A stretch of DNA of 64,000 bases from assembly GCA_013397115.1 (NCBI GenBank), contig VWZW01001649.1, positions 3,193,754 through 3,257,753 of the forward strand, written 5' to 3'. Each line of letters starts with the position of its first letter. Positions within the stretch are counted from its first letter, which is position 1. Under the pieces are notes generated by a model. That model was given only the letters and a program-made list of their open reading frames with translations. It ran no database searches and was not told the DNA's origin. Of this stretch, positions 23,901 through 32,900 are shown piece after piece. Origin of the DNA: Edolisoma coerulescens. Lineage: Eukaryota; Chordata; Aves; Passeriformes; Campephagidae. The translations under genes were made by a program, and so were the position numbers.

Positions 23901-26392
23901 AAATGAGCTGTTTATTTGAACTTTTTCATCTGGGGGATTTTTAAACTTTCTGTACTGTATTTTCCCAGCCCTGCTGTTTTTGGTGACTGGTTATGCTAAC
24001 CCTGGAGCAGCAGGCAGTCCTCTCTTTGAATTTTTTTGGGATTTATTCCATCTGAGGGTTCTGCTTTCTATTGCTTCATCACAGTAGGACAGAGAGGGAT
24101 TAAAACACCTAAAATACGTTCTTAAAGTTCTGAAACTTTCTTGCATGAATATTTGGAAGGGACTTTCCAGAAACCACAATGTCCAAGTTTCTCTAAACAC
24201 CTGGTTTTCTCCCTTCCCCTTCAGCTTTGAAATTGATTTCAATTCTCATAACAGTCCTATAGAGAGGTAGGACTGTATCTTGTTGCTTATCAGCACTGAA
24301 AATGCAGAGATAGTAAAACACTTTTGAGATCTTTCAGTTCAAGTCCCTTGCTGCTGAGTTTTGGGTTTGCTGCACAGACCATTTGCTTTAGGCACAGTGG
24401 GTGCTAACACAAGAACAAAAACTTCTTAGCCCATTATTTTGCCTCGTACCATAAAACCAAACACTAAGATGCATTTCCCACTGAGCCTCCATTTATGAGC
24501 AACAGTTTTTATGAACTTGTTTTGATGGCACCTGTAATCATTACGTCATAGGCAACTCTGCAATTTTCAGATTGCCTTTAGAGCTGTCTGAAGGTTTATA
24601 TTCGCAGTTATGGTTTGCTGCTTTTAGACTCTGATGCCTTTTGTTGGATGTTGTGTGTTTACTTCAGAGCTGTTGGAAGGGAAGGAGAAGAGCAAAATTA
24701 CGAAGTCTACATTGTAGTCACTTGCTTAAAACACATTCTTTAAGACACAGAATAAATGTTACATAAAGCAAGGGTTCCTTATGGCACAAATTGGTATTTG
24801 TTTCAAGACAGCAATTGACAGTAAAGGAAATCACTTTGAGATGATTACTTGGGTTGTTGAAATTGTGAAATGAGAATTTTCGTTGTTTGAGCATTTTTAA
24901 GAAAAACAGATTCAGAAACCATTCCCAAGACAGCACATGATAATGAAGTTCTCTTTCCTGTGCAGTACATGAAGAAGCTTCACATGCAAGAAAGGGCTGT
25001 GGAAGAAGTGAAACTTGCCATCAAACCTTTTTACCAGAAGAGGGAGATTACAAAGGAGGAGTACAAGAGCATCCTTCGGAAAGCAGTGCAAAAGGTAAGG
25101 GCCCAGTGAAAGGAAGCGGAGAGGAGCTGGACACGTCATTACAAGTGGCAGTACTTTGGCTTGCACTTGCCATTTCAGCAATTACATGCCATAACTGAGT
25201 AGCAGATCTTTGAACCCTGACTCTGCAGTCCTGTGGTGACGCAGTAGTTGCTTTAAGCAGGACTGATTGGTGCCATTGATGAGAGCTGTCAGTCTGTTCC
25301 TTTTATGAGATCATGTTTTCAGTGGACAAGAACATTGCTAAGCTTCAGTTGCCTCAGTTGAAATGTTACATGGTACGTGCCCTGGGTGAGAATGGTCAAA
25401 TCCCCCTCACTAGGACCTTCAGCCAGAATTTCAGCTGTTTCTGATAAAGTGAGCAAATACTTTGTGCATTAGGTCCTGGAGCATCTGTGGTGTCTCTGAA
25501 CCTTGGAAGAGGGCCTTGCAATTTTGCTGACACTGACTTTTGTCTCAAATCTTAGTGCTGAGTAGGTCGTGGCTAAGAAAGACCTGATCAGCAAATAAAT
25601 GTTGTCTTGTGAGGGGAAGTAATGCTCTTGTGGTCAAGGCAGTTAATTGATACCTCAGAGAACTGTATTTTCTCCCTGCTCTGCATTCTTGCTATCACTG
25701 AGAAATTCCCGAGATAATGGCTGCAATTTCACATCTTCTGTGTGACCCACAGGAACCACAAGTGTTGTTTGCGAGAGAGCTGAGCAGTGCCAATTGCTGC
25801 TGCAGTCGCTGTGAACTCCTCTCTGAAGAGAGATAAAGTTCCTTGTGTAGGGTGTGTTCTTTCTCTCCTGTCTCAAAATGGGCTCTCAAAACTGCCAAAT
25901 TCTTTTAATCTGAGCATTGCTTCCTCAAAAACATCCCCAAAAATGGGATATCAACACTTCCTTGGTTACCACGTGTTGTGTAAAACTGGATGGATGGGTG
26001 AAAAAGCCTGTAGTAAAAATGAGTAATTTTGCTTTGAGATGCCTCTGCATTCAGGTTGTGCTCCGTAGGTAAGCTCTGGGCCATTTCTGGAATGCTTGAA
26101 GGAAAATACTGCTCTTGTCTTTGTTTTCTGCTTTATGTACCCTGCTATGAGCCTTGGGGGTCTGTGCAGGAATTGGCTCCCCTGGACAGCTTAGGGCCTC
26201 TCTGCCATTTGCCTGAGCTGCTGTCATTGACGAAGTGCCCTTTCTGATCCCCTGCAGATCTGCCACAGCAAAAGTGGAGAGATCAACCCTATGAAGGTGG
26301 CTAACCTGGTGAAGGCATATGTGGAAAAATACAAACATATGAGGAAACATAAGAAAACTGATGGTGAAGATACACGTGAAGTGGAAAACTGA
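5813..26392 (+). CDS. PHRF1: PHRF1, PHD and RING finger domain protein 1 (complete, 17 coding exons)
   Basis: Nuclear E3 ubiquitin ligase and chromatin reader; in mammals PHRF1 is linked to TGIF turnover in TGF-beta signalling and to DNA-damage repair. Exons: 5813-5903, 6234-6356, 7848-8071, 9035-9118, 10086-10207, 11824-11921, 12476-12648, 14133-14262, 14554-14693, 15530-15717, 16503-16622, 18505-18659, 19507-22287, 22998-23149, 23621-23881, 24966-25094, 26258-26392. All junctions are GT-AG and phases agree, giving 5106 nt (1701 aa; the human protein is about 1650). Order of parts: acidic N-terminus (about 30-85), RING (C114, C117, C132, H134, C137, C140, C151, D154), PHD (C194, C197, C209, C212, H217, C220, C235, C238), a conserved segment after the PHD (about 300-345), a Lys-rich linker, an RS-rich block (about 1025-1250) and a C-terminal SRI-like helical segment (1615-1701) of the type that binds phosphorylated RNA polymerase II CTD. 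The ATG is the first in its exon, with C at -3 and G at +4. The full domain order leaves little alternative. Confidence 0.95.
6234..6356 (+). CDS. PHRF1: PHRF1 coding exon 2
   Basis: Codes residues 31-71, a Glu/Asp-rich low-complexity segment. It is preceded by a TC-rich tract ending AAG and followed by GTAAGG; phase 1 at both ends, so it could be skipped without a frameshift. Confidence 0.88.
7848..8071 (+). CDS. PHRF1: PHRF1 coding exon 3 (first part of RING)
   Basis: Codes residues 72-146: the end of the acidic region, then RING ligands C114, C117, C132, H134, C137 and C140. The donor AAG|GTGAGC ends in phase 0. Confidence 0.93.
9035..9118 (+). CDS. PHRF1: PHRF1 coding exon 4 (end of RING)
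   Basis: Codes residues 147-174. It supplies the last RING ligand pair as Cys-Pro-Val-Asp (C151, D154), so the RING is of the C3HC3D kind. An intron therefore divides the RING. Confidence 0.92.
10086..10207 (+). CDS. PHRF1: PHRF1 coding exon 5 (first half of PHD)
   Basis: Codes residues 175-214 with PHD ligands C194, C197, C209 and C212. It ends in phase 2, and the split glycine codon is completed by the next exon just before Tyr-His. Confidence 0.93.
11824..11921 (+). CDS. PHRF1: PHRF1 coding exon 6 (second half of PHD)
   Basis: Codes residues 215-247 with H217, C220, C235 and C238, completing the C4HC3 PHD finger. The intron before it is about 1.6 kb. Confidence 0.93.
12476..12648 (+). 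CDS. PHRF1: PHRF1 coding exon 7
   Basis: Codes residues 248-305, an Arg/Thr-rich segment after the PHD. The donor is CGG|GTATCC, chosen because it alone joins in phase to the conserved His-Val-Pro-Gly start of the next exon. Confidence 0.85.
14133..14262 (+). CDS. PHRF1: PHRF1 coding exon 8
   Basis: Codes residues 306-348, the conserved segment with an Ala-Val-x-Ala-Gly-Leu-Asn-Thr-Ala-like core that follows the PHD in PHRF1 orthologues. The acceptor follows a C-rich tract; donor CAG|GTGAGG, phase 1. Confidence 0.88.
14554..14693 (+). CDS. PHRF1: PHRF1 coding exon 9 (basic linker)
   Basis: Codes residues 349-395, almost entirely Lys/Arg-rich, a likely nuclear localisation region. The donor is CAT|GTGAGT, phase 0. 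Confidence 0.88.
15530..15717 (+). CDS. PHRF1: PHRF1 coding exon 10
   Basis: Codes residues 396-457, continuing the basic region into a Ser/Pro-containing segment ending Asp-Pro-Tyr-Glu. Ends in phase 2. Confidence 0.88.
16503..16622 (+). CDS. PHRF1: PHRF1 coding exon 11
   Basis: Codes residues 458-497, a Ser/Arg/Pro-containing disordered segment. Length 120 nt with phase 2 at both ends, so skipping would keep the frame. Confidence 0.85.
18505..18659 (+). CDS. PHRF1: PHRF1 coding exon 12
   Basis: Codes residues 498-549, with a Pro-Asp-Leu-Leu-Gly-Ser-Ile-Leu core. Acceptor GCAG, donor AAG|GTAAGG, phase 1. Confidence 0.87.
19507..22287 (+). CDS. PHRF1: PHRF1 coding exon 13 (giant RS-rich exon)
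   Basis: This 2781-nt exon codes residues 550-1476, more than half the protein. It is disordered, rich in Ser/Pro/Lys, with an Arg-Ser and Lys-Lys-Arg block at about 1025-1250, followed by a run of short Leu-Lys-Gln-Glu-Pro-like and Val-Lys-x-Glu motifs that could be SUMO acceptor sites (inference). The open frame continues to a stop at 22308-22310, but the strong donor A|GTAAGT at 22288 joins in phase to the next conserved exon. Confidence 0.92.
22998..23149 (+). CDS. PHRF1: PHRF1 coding exon 14
   Basis: Codes residues 1477-1527, with the conserved Pro-Phe-Tyr-Lys-Leu-Gln motif and Ala-Trp-Lys-Ala-Glu-Asp-Leu. The donor CAG|GTTGGT is weaker than the others but phases correctly. Confidence 0.87.
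23621..23881 (+). CDS. PHRF1: PHRF1 coding exon 15
   Basis: Codes residues 1528-1614, Pro/Ala-rich and likely disordered. 261 nt, phase 0 at both ends, donor GAA|GTGAGT. Confidence 0.87.
24966..25094 (+). CDS. PHRF1: PHRF1 coding exon 16 (SRI-like helix)
   Basis: Codes residues 1615-1657, a charged helical segment with Ala-Ile-Lys-Pro-Phe-Tyr and Lys-Glu-Glu-Tyr-Lys motifs, the first part of the C-terminal SRI-like region that in PHRF1 contacts the phosphorylated RNA polymerase II CTD. Confidence 0.9.
26258..26392 (+). CDS. PHRF1: PHRF1 coding exon 17 (stop exon)
   Basis: Codes residues 1658-1701 and the TGA stop at 26390-26392. It holds the second part of the SRI-like region (Asn-Pro-x-Lys-Val-x-x-Leu-Val) and a basic tail. 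Confidence 0.9.
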   Translation: MCHSKSGEINPMKVANLVKAYVEKYKHMRKHKKTDGEDTREVEN

Positions 26393-28030
26393 GAGCAAGC
26401 CACAGCCAGCATGGACTGAACTTGTCCCAGCTGTGGGCACTATGGGAATAACAGACCTGCAGTTGCATCTCATTGTAAGCAGAGTGCAGAGAAACGAGAT
26501 GAGAATAGACTTTATCTACGGAACCTTCTCTTGAATTGTTTCCATATGGGAATGAACTTAGGATTTTTTTTGATTACCTACAGCTGTAGAACTAAATAAC
26601 AATCAAATGCCTCAGACCAGCAGAGTAATTCGAGGGGAAACACAGAAGAGATTAATGTTTGGAACTCCCGGATTGCTACAGTTTTCAGGGTTACTTTGAT
26701 CACATTTTTGGACTGTGCACTTGTCTTGCTAAAGTTTGAAACTGGACACCACTTTTCATACAGTATATTGAGAGCTGCATACTGTTTCCCTCGTGTTTAT
26801 TTATCGAAATATGGATTGTCTTTAGAAATTTCTGATTTAATACTTGAAATGTCGTATTTTTAGCCCGTTGGATGGTGAGCGAAGCTTTACTCGCTCTGGC
26901 ATTTGGGGATTGCAGAAATGAGCTAACCTTTATAAACTGACTTCAGAAACACTGCTCAAGCCGTGGTGTTTATTTACATTCTGTTGGAAGTACCTTGTTA
27001 GTGAAAAAATTAATTTTGGGGTGGGAGATGGTGTTGCACTTGTGTAAATAATGCACTGATGGCTGGTTTTGTGTCTGCCTTTCAGGAAAACGCGAAACAA
27101 AAAGCAAGCATTGTCAATTTTCAGTAACAAGCCCGAAGGATAAGGTTGAACTGATGTACAAAGCAGAAATGTGACAGAGTTTATAAAGTTATTTTGAATG
27201 GTTTTTGTCCTACAGCAGGTGTCATTTGTTTGTCTTGCATCTGCCTCTTGGCCTGGCTGTTCTGTGTAAACCTGCACGCTTGGCTCTTGCATAAGGAATG
27301 CTGTTTGTGGAAGAGGATTGGAGTTGGATTAGTAATTATCCCCCCCTCCTCTGTAGGAGAACTGGTTTTCCTGTCAAGAATCAAAGGAGTTCAGCACACA
27401 TTCTGACTTCATCTCTATTTCTTTAGCAAAACTCCCTGCCCGCAGGTACTGCAGAGCAACAGATCTTTTAAGTGACCATCTGAAATACGGGCCCTTAAAT
27501 TATATTCAGCACCCTTGAACCTGACTTGAACCATTCCCCATCAAACCCTGCTAGGGAGATGTTTCACAGAGAAACTGAAGAGAAAACCAGTAAGTTGCAA
27601 CTCAGAAACTGGCTTTCCCTTCACGGGAACTGGTTTGGAGAGTTTATTTTTTTGCTATTTAAACAAAACAAGCCTGTATACCAGTAGTGTATGGACTGGC
27701 ACAATGCTTCACTCCCGTTGTTTACTGTGCTAGAGGAGTGTTTATGGATGAATCCTGAGCATTTTGGAATTAATTTTTTTTGGTTCCTGTATGCTTCCTC
27801 TATGGAAGTGCAGCCTAGCTGGATGATAAGGAAGTGATAACTTTGGAGTTGTTTTGAAGATTTTTGGAAAAGACACAGCACTGACTGCAGAAGAACAGCT
27901 GGCAGAGAAGCTGTAGTTTTCAAGCTAAACTTGTAGCTAGAATATATACCTGGAACATGGGTGTGGGGTTGTAAATACAAACACTACTGATAAATTTCTG
28001 GACAAAATAAAAGTTCAGAAACTTTTATGG
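26393..28030 (+). other. PHRF1: PHRF1 3' untranslated region
   Basis: About 1.6 kb from the stop codon to a canonical AATAAA at 28006-28011. Two TGTAAATA Pumilio-type elements are visible (27053-27060 and 27970-27977), which could give post-transcriptional control; this is motif evidence only. No open frame of interest lies here. Confidence 0.65.
28006..28011 (+). terminator. Polyadenylation signal AATAAA of PHRF1
   Basis: Canonical AATAAA, the first strong signal downstream of the PHRF1 stop, with T/G-containing sequence after it. Confidence 0.6.
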
Positions 28031-29032
28031 CACTGTTGGCACAAGAATGAGAGAATGTGACCTAGTTGTGCATACACCTAGGGTGGATATTGGACACCTC
28101 TGAGTATCTCAGAGGAACAATTCTGCCATAACCTGTCTGTATGAGTGAAAAAGGGTAGGTGGTGTGAAAAACAAGGCTTGACCAAATAATAGAAGCAACT
28201 ACACTGTTCACCAGGAAGACAGCGTCAGTCTGTTTCATTTCTTGGGCAGTTTCACTGCTTTAAATTCTTGTTTAATGTTGCCCTTGAACTGGCAGTAAAG
28301 ATAACAGCCTGTTGCAGGGTCGGGTAGGAGTGCCTGCACTGTAAGAGCTGTTAAATTTGTTACCTCTGTACCTGCAGTCTGCTGAGACTGAAAACTACAC
28401 CTTCTGCACATGCTTTCTGCTGAAGTTACGTGAACAAGAATGCTGGTTCTTTCATTCTGTCTGCCATTAAAATTAAATTATCAAATTGTAAGCTCATGGG
28501 AGAGGCAATAAGAAACATACCTAGAAATGCCTCTTCTGGCATGTTTTAGAAAACAGTTTTTCTAGTATACTGTGTATACTACTTTTTTTTTTCCCCTTTC
28601 TGGTTGACCCTCTTGGGATCAGATGCTGCTACCTGTTTCAGGGAAGAAATCTTATTTATTCAATACACACAGTAGTTTGGTAATAGCACAACCTCTTGTT
28701 AGTGTCCTTTCATTCCTGTGCAAGAGTGGTGATGCCAAAAGCTCATTCAGCACAGGCAGGGAAGGATGCTGCACCAGGAATTTGACTCAGGAACTAGTCT
28801 GCCACCATGTTTGTCTCATAGGTGACCTCCAGTACTGCTTTTGGGACATAACCCTGGCCCTGCCATCTGGCCAGAGGTGCTTGGGTTCTTGAGAGCTGCT
28901 CTGAGGTTGGATGGAGAAAGAGAGGGTGGGGTTCCCTGGCAGAGCTTGGGGAGGTGGGAGTGACACAAGAGGAGGAAACGAAAGGGGGAGGCGAACGCCC
29001 GGAGGATCCAGCTGGTGCCACGCTGCAGGGTC
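28031..29032. other. Intergenic spacer between PHRF1 and the ROCO gene
   Basis: About 1 kb without a supported gene. The last 250 bases become GC-richer (28900-29030), consistent with a promoter/5'UTR of the downstream gene, but no TATA box or CpG island is clear. Confidence 0.4.
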
Positions 29033-29051
29033 ATGGCCCAGCCCAGAGCCT
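29033..29051 (+). CDS. ROCO gene exon 1 (19-nt start exon, predicted)
   Basis: ATG with G at -3 and G at +4 (strong Kozak), six codons plus one base, then T|GTGAGT. The phase-1 end matches the phase needed by the LRR exon, whose acceptor lies at 30050-30051. It was chosen because of this exact fit; no homologous N-terminus could be compared. Confidence 0.55.
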
Positions 29052-29956
29052 GTGAGTAGCTGCCCTGGCTCTTCACTGCTCTGGCTCAGTGGTGGTGGGA
29101 GTCCTTTGGCTTGTCCCTGATGGAGAGACTGGGCATTTGGGAGAGGGCAAAGGCTTGCTTTCCTGCTGGGCTTGTAGCATGTCCCACATTTCAGTGGTGA
29201 TGCTGAGAAACGATGATGAGTCAGTCCTGAGCAGGGTGCATTGCATAAGGGGATGCCGTGCTTGGTGTCATGCGAGGAAGTGAAACAAGGGAGAGGAAAG
29301 CAAATCTAACCATGTTTTGCTCTGGTGTTGTGTGATCCCCATCCCACTGGCGCTCTCCTCGCCTGCAATTCTCTCTGCTCTAAACACCCTCTCTTTGGGG
29401 ACGTTCTCAGCCATCACTGAGTCCCTGCCTGTGTGCCCTGTCCTTTGGGGAACCCCACCGTCCCTGCGTTATTCCCCCAGTCTCCCAGGGCTGGGAGCTT
29501 CCCTGCAGGGAATCACAGCGTCATCTGGAGGGGGGAGGATGTGAAAGAGGAAGTGTCTGAACTCGCTGGCCCTGGCCTCAGTGAGTGCATCCCTGTAGCT
29601 GTGGTCAAGAGCTGAGAGTGGGCTGGGTGAGTTATTTGGGGAGCAGCTGTCCTGATGTCGGCTCTGCCCCCCCAGCCCACTGCTGGGATTAGAAAACTCC
29701 CAGTTTTGGGGTAGATGCATCTGTGCCTGGAGCTCTTGCAGGGCTCAAAGCATGAGAGCAAATCTGTTAATGTGACACTTGGGCTGCAGGTCAACATCTG
29801 GTGGGAACTGTTCCTGCGTCTTCAGTCCCAACCAAGATCCTCGGCTTCAGTTCCCCTCTTGAGAGGACACAGGAGCTGTTCAAGCAGTAATTGTGGTTGC
29901 ACTGTTCAACCAGCTCCTCTGCTTTTCCTTGCTGGCCAAAATCATCCCAAAGTCAT

Positions 29957-29992
<36 letters not shown>

Positions 29993-32900
29993 TCTGCAAT
30001 TCCAAAGAGTCAAAATCTCTTTTAACCACCTTTCCTGTCCCATGTGTCCAGGTCAGGAGCAGGAGGACAGATTGCGTGAAGTGAATCTCTCTACCCAGAG
30101 GCTGCGTGTGCTCCCGCCCGCAGTCCTGAGCAATTCCATGCTGGAGAGCCTTGACCTCGACAGGAACAAGCTCAGGAGCATCACCGGCATTTCTAAGCTT
30201 TGCAGCCTCAGGAAGCTGATACTGTCCAAGAATGAGTTTGTGGACTTTCCCAATGAAATCCGGAGCCTGGTCTGTTTGGAGAGGCTTGAGCTGAATCAGA
30301 ACCAAATCCGGATCATCCCAGAGGGGGTTTTCTCCCATCTCCCCAGGCTTAAACACTTGCGGCTGAACAACAACCGTCTCTGTGCCCTCCCCAGGGACCT
30401 GGCAGCTTGTCGAGGCAGCCTCCAGTACCTCAACATCTCCAACAACCTGTTCCGGACCTTCCCGCAGCCTGTCCTGCAGCTGACACGCTTAAAAGAGTTC
30501 CATGTGCAGAATAATGCCCTTCGCCAGCTCCCCAAGGAGCTCTTCCAGGGACAATCCCTGAAAATGTTTAAGGCCAGTGGGAACCCCCTCCGGGAGCCGC
30601 CCAGTGAAGTGTGTGCTGGTGGCATTCAGCAGATCCGGAATTACTTCAACCAACTTCAGCGTGGTTTGGGGCAGGAGGACAAGAGGGTCAAGACCATGTT
30701 CCTGGGGGCCTCACTGGCAGGGAAGTCCACCATCTGCAGAAGCCTGAAGCAGGGGCAATCCAAACTGGTCCCCAAGGAAGAGCGAACAGTTGGGATAGAG
30801 ATCAGTGAGTTCCAGATTGAGGACTTCACGTTTCTCTTCTGGGACTTCGCCGGCCAGCTGGAATACTACATGACTCACCATGTGTTCATCACCCCACAGG
30901 CGCTCGTCATCCTCGTCATCAATCTTCACATGTAAGTGCTGAGCTGGTTTGGCTTCCAAGTAGACCAGGGAAACTAAAAAAGAGCTGCGGAGACTTTGCG
31001 CAGCACAAATTCACACCATTTCCATTGGGCCTTGAGGCCTGATCTTCTCACCATTGGCATAGCTGGCTCTCCCGCTCCCCCTTTTTGCAGATCAATCTTT
31101 TCACCCACCAGGTCCGTCATCACCTTGCCAAAGGCCTCTATTTGGAGGGGCTGGATAAGCAGCAACTCCTTATGTGACAACTGAACCCCATCTGAACGGA
31201 CTTGCTTTCTGCAAAAAGCAAATCCCTACAATCCCTTCTGTATCCTGTGGTGTTCCCTGAACATGGAGGGAGCATCAGGCTTGAGTTTTGTGCTACAGAC
31301 GGATGTTCCCATCCACAGCAGGGATTGACTCTGCTACACCCCATAACTTAAGGATGGGGAACTGAAGGATGAGCTTGGATACAGTCCATGTGAGCTTCTG
31401 AGATCTGAGCTCTTCTCCAGTGAGCTCCTGGGACAGCACAGAGTGTGTGATCAGGCCTGCACTGGTGGAAGTTGGCTGGAGATCCAAAGGGTGAGATGTG
31501 AATTTGGGATTTTCTTTTTCTCCCTCCCCAGGTACCAAACTAACGACAAAACTTTCAAGGAGCTCGTTGGTTTCTGGATCAACAACCTGTCCATGAGAGT
31601 CCCAAACTCAGTGGTGCTTCCTGTGGGAACCCATGTGGACTGCTGCCACGAGCAGGAGGTAGCAGAGAAGACACATGACATCATGGCCAGGATCACAGCC
31701 ATGCTGGCAGAGAGAAAAAGCAACCTCGCTCACTTCATTGACAACCTGGAGGGCAGTGAGGATCCCAAGTTTTACGTGGACCAGTGGGAGAGGCTGAAAG
31801 AGATGGAGAGCTGCACGTTAACCGTAGGGCTGACATTATCTTGGGTTCTGGCTAGCTGAGGTCCCCCTGTTGTCTCTGGCAGCCCAGTGTGCTAATGGCT
31901 AAGGTGACCTGGTGCAAATGCATCAGGCCACTACTGCAGCCCCTCCCCAGGCTGGGGTGGACGTGGTAACCCCTGGCTGTGACTTGAAGGGTCCTTGTCC
32001 CTGGCAGGTGATGGGCATCTCCTCCTGTGGCTTGTAGCAAGTGCCTGAGGAGGAGTGCGAGGGGTNTCAGGACCTGCTGCAGAACAGAGGTGTGAAGGAA
32101 GGGCCCTCAGAAGCTGAGCCAGTGCTGTGTCCCACCCTGAGTGTCCTCATGAGTATTAGGTCCTTCCTTTACCTCACAAGCTAAAAGACTTCTCCAGGCA
32201 TAGTTTTGTCAGGTATGTGCTTCCTCTTTTCCAGATCTTAAACTTAGTTGCTGTCAACTGCACGGATCACCGTGACATCAAAAAGCTCGAGGCCGCTATC
32301 CTGGAGCACGTGAAGAATGAGGAGCTCTTCCCCGAAGTCGTCCGGGTGCTGCCGCCCGTCTACAGGCAGGTGGAGGCTGCCATCGTGGATATTGCACGGA
32401 GCGAGGAGATGGCAGACCATGGTGAGTGGTCTGTCACCCCTGCCACGCCTTTCTGAGAGGAGCTTCTGTCCCGTGCATGGGACAGGCTCTCTCCAGTGCT
32501 TTCCTGAGTTTGGGATGGGCTCTCCAGTGCTTGCTGCACCTTCTGGCCCTGTTTATGTGGCAGTGGGGTCACTGCTGAAGGCCTTTCAGTGTTAATGCTG
32601 AGCACGCCTGAGCAGGCCACGTTGTCTGGTTTTCTTGCTTTCCAGTGATGTTTTTCTTTCTCCCCTTTTCCCTGTATAAGCAATTTAAAAAATCTTGCAG
32701 GAAGGAGCTCCACAGCTTTCATGCAACTCTGTGGTTTTCAAATCTACATCCTGCTAACTTTATTTAATGGCCCTTGCCCCTCCCTAGGCCCTTTTCCATG
32801 TGTCCTGTGACTAAGACTAGCAGGCAGCTCCAGCCCATTGCTTATGTACCTAAAGCAGGTATGAACACCACCAGTTCCCAGTGATATCTCTGGCCGCCAT

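Noticed and set aside
29715..30051. Upstream extension of the LRR reading frame, including a Lys run.
   Set aside because: The frame passes through a poly-A tract and unconserved sequence; the LRR exon has a clear acceptor at 30050-30051 and a phase-matching start exon at 29033.
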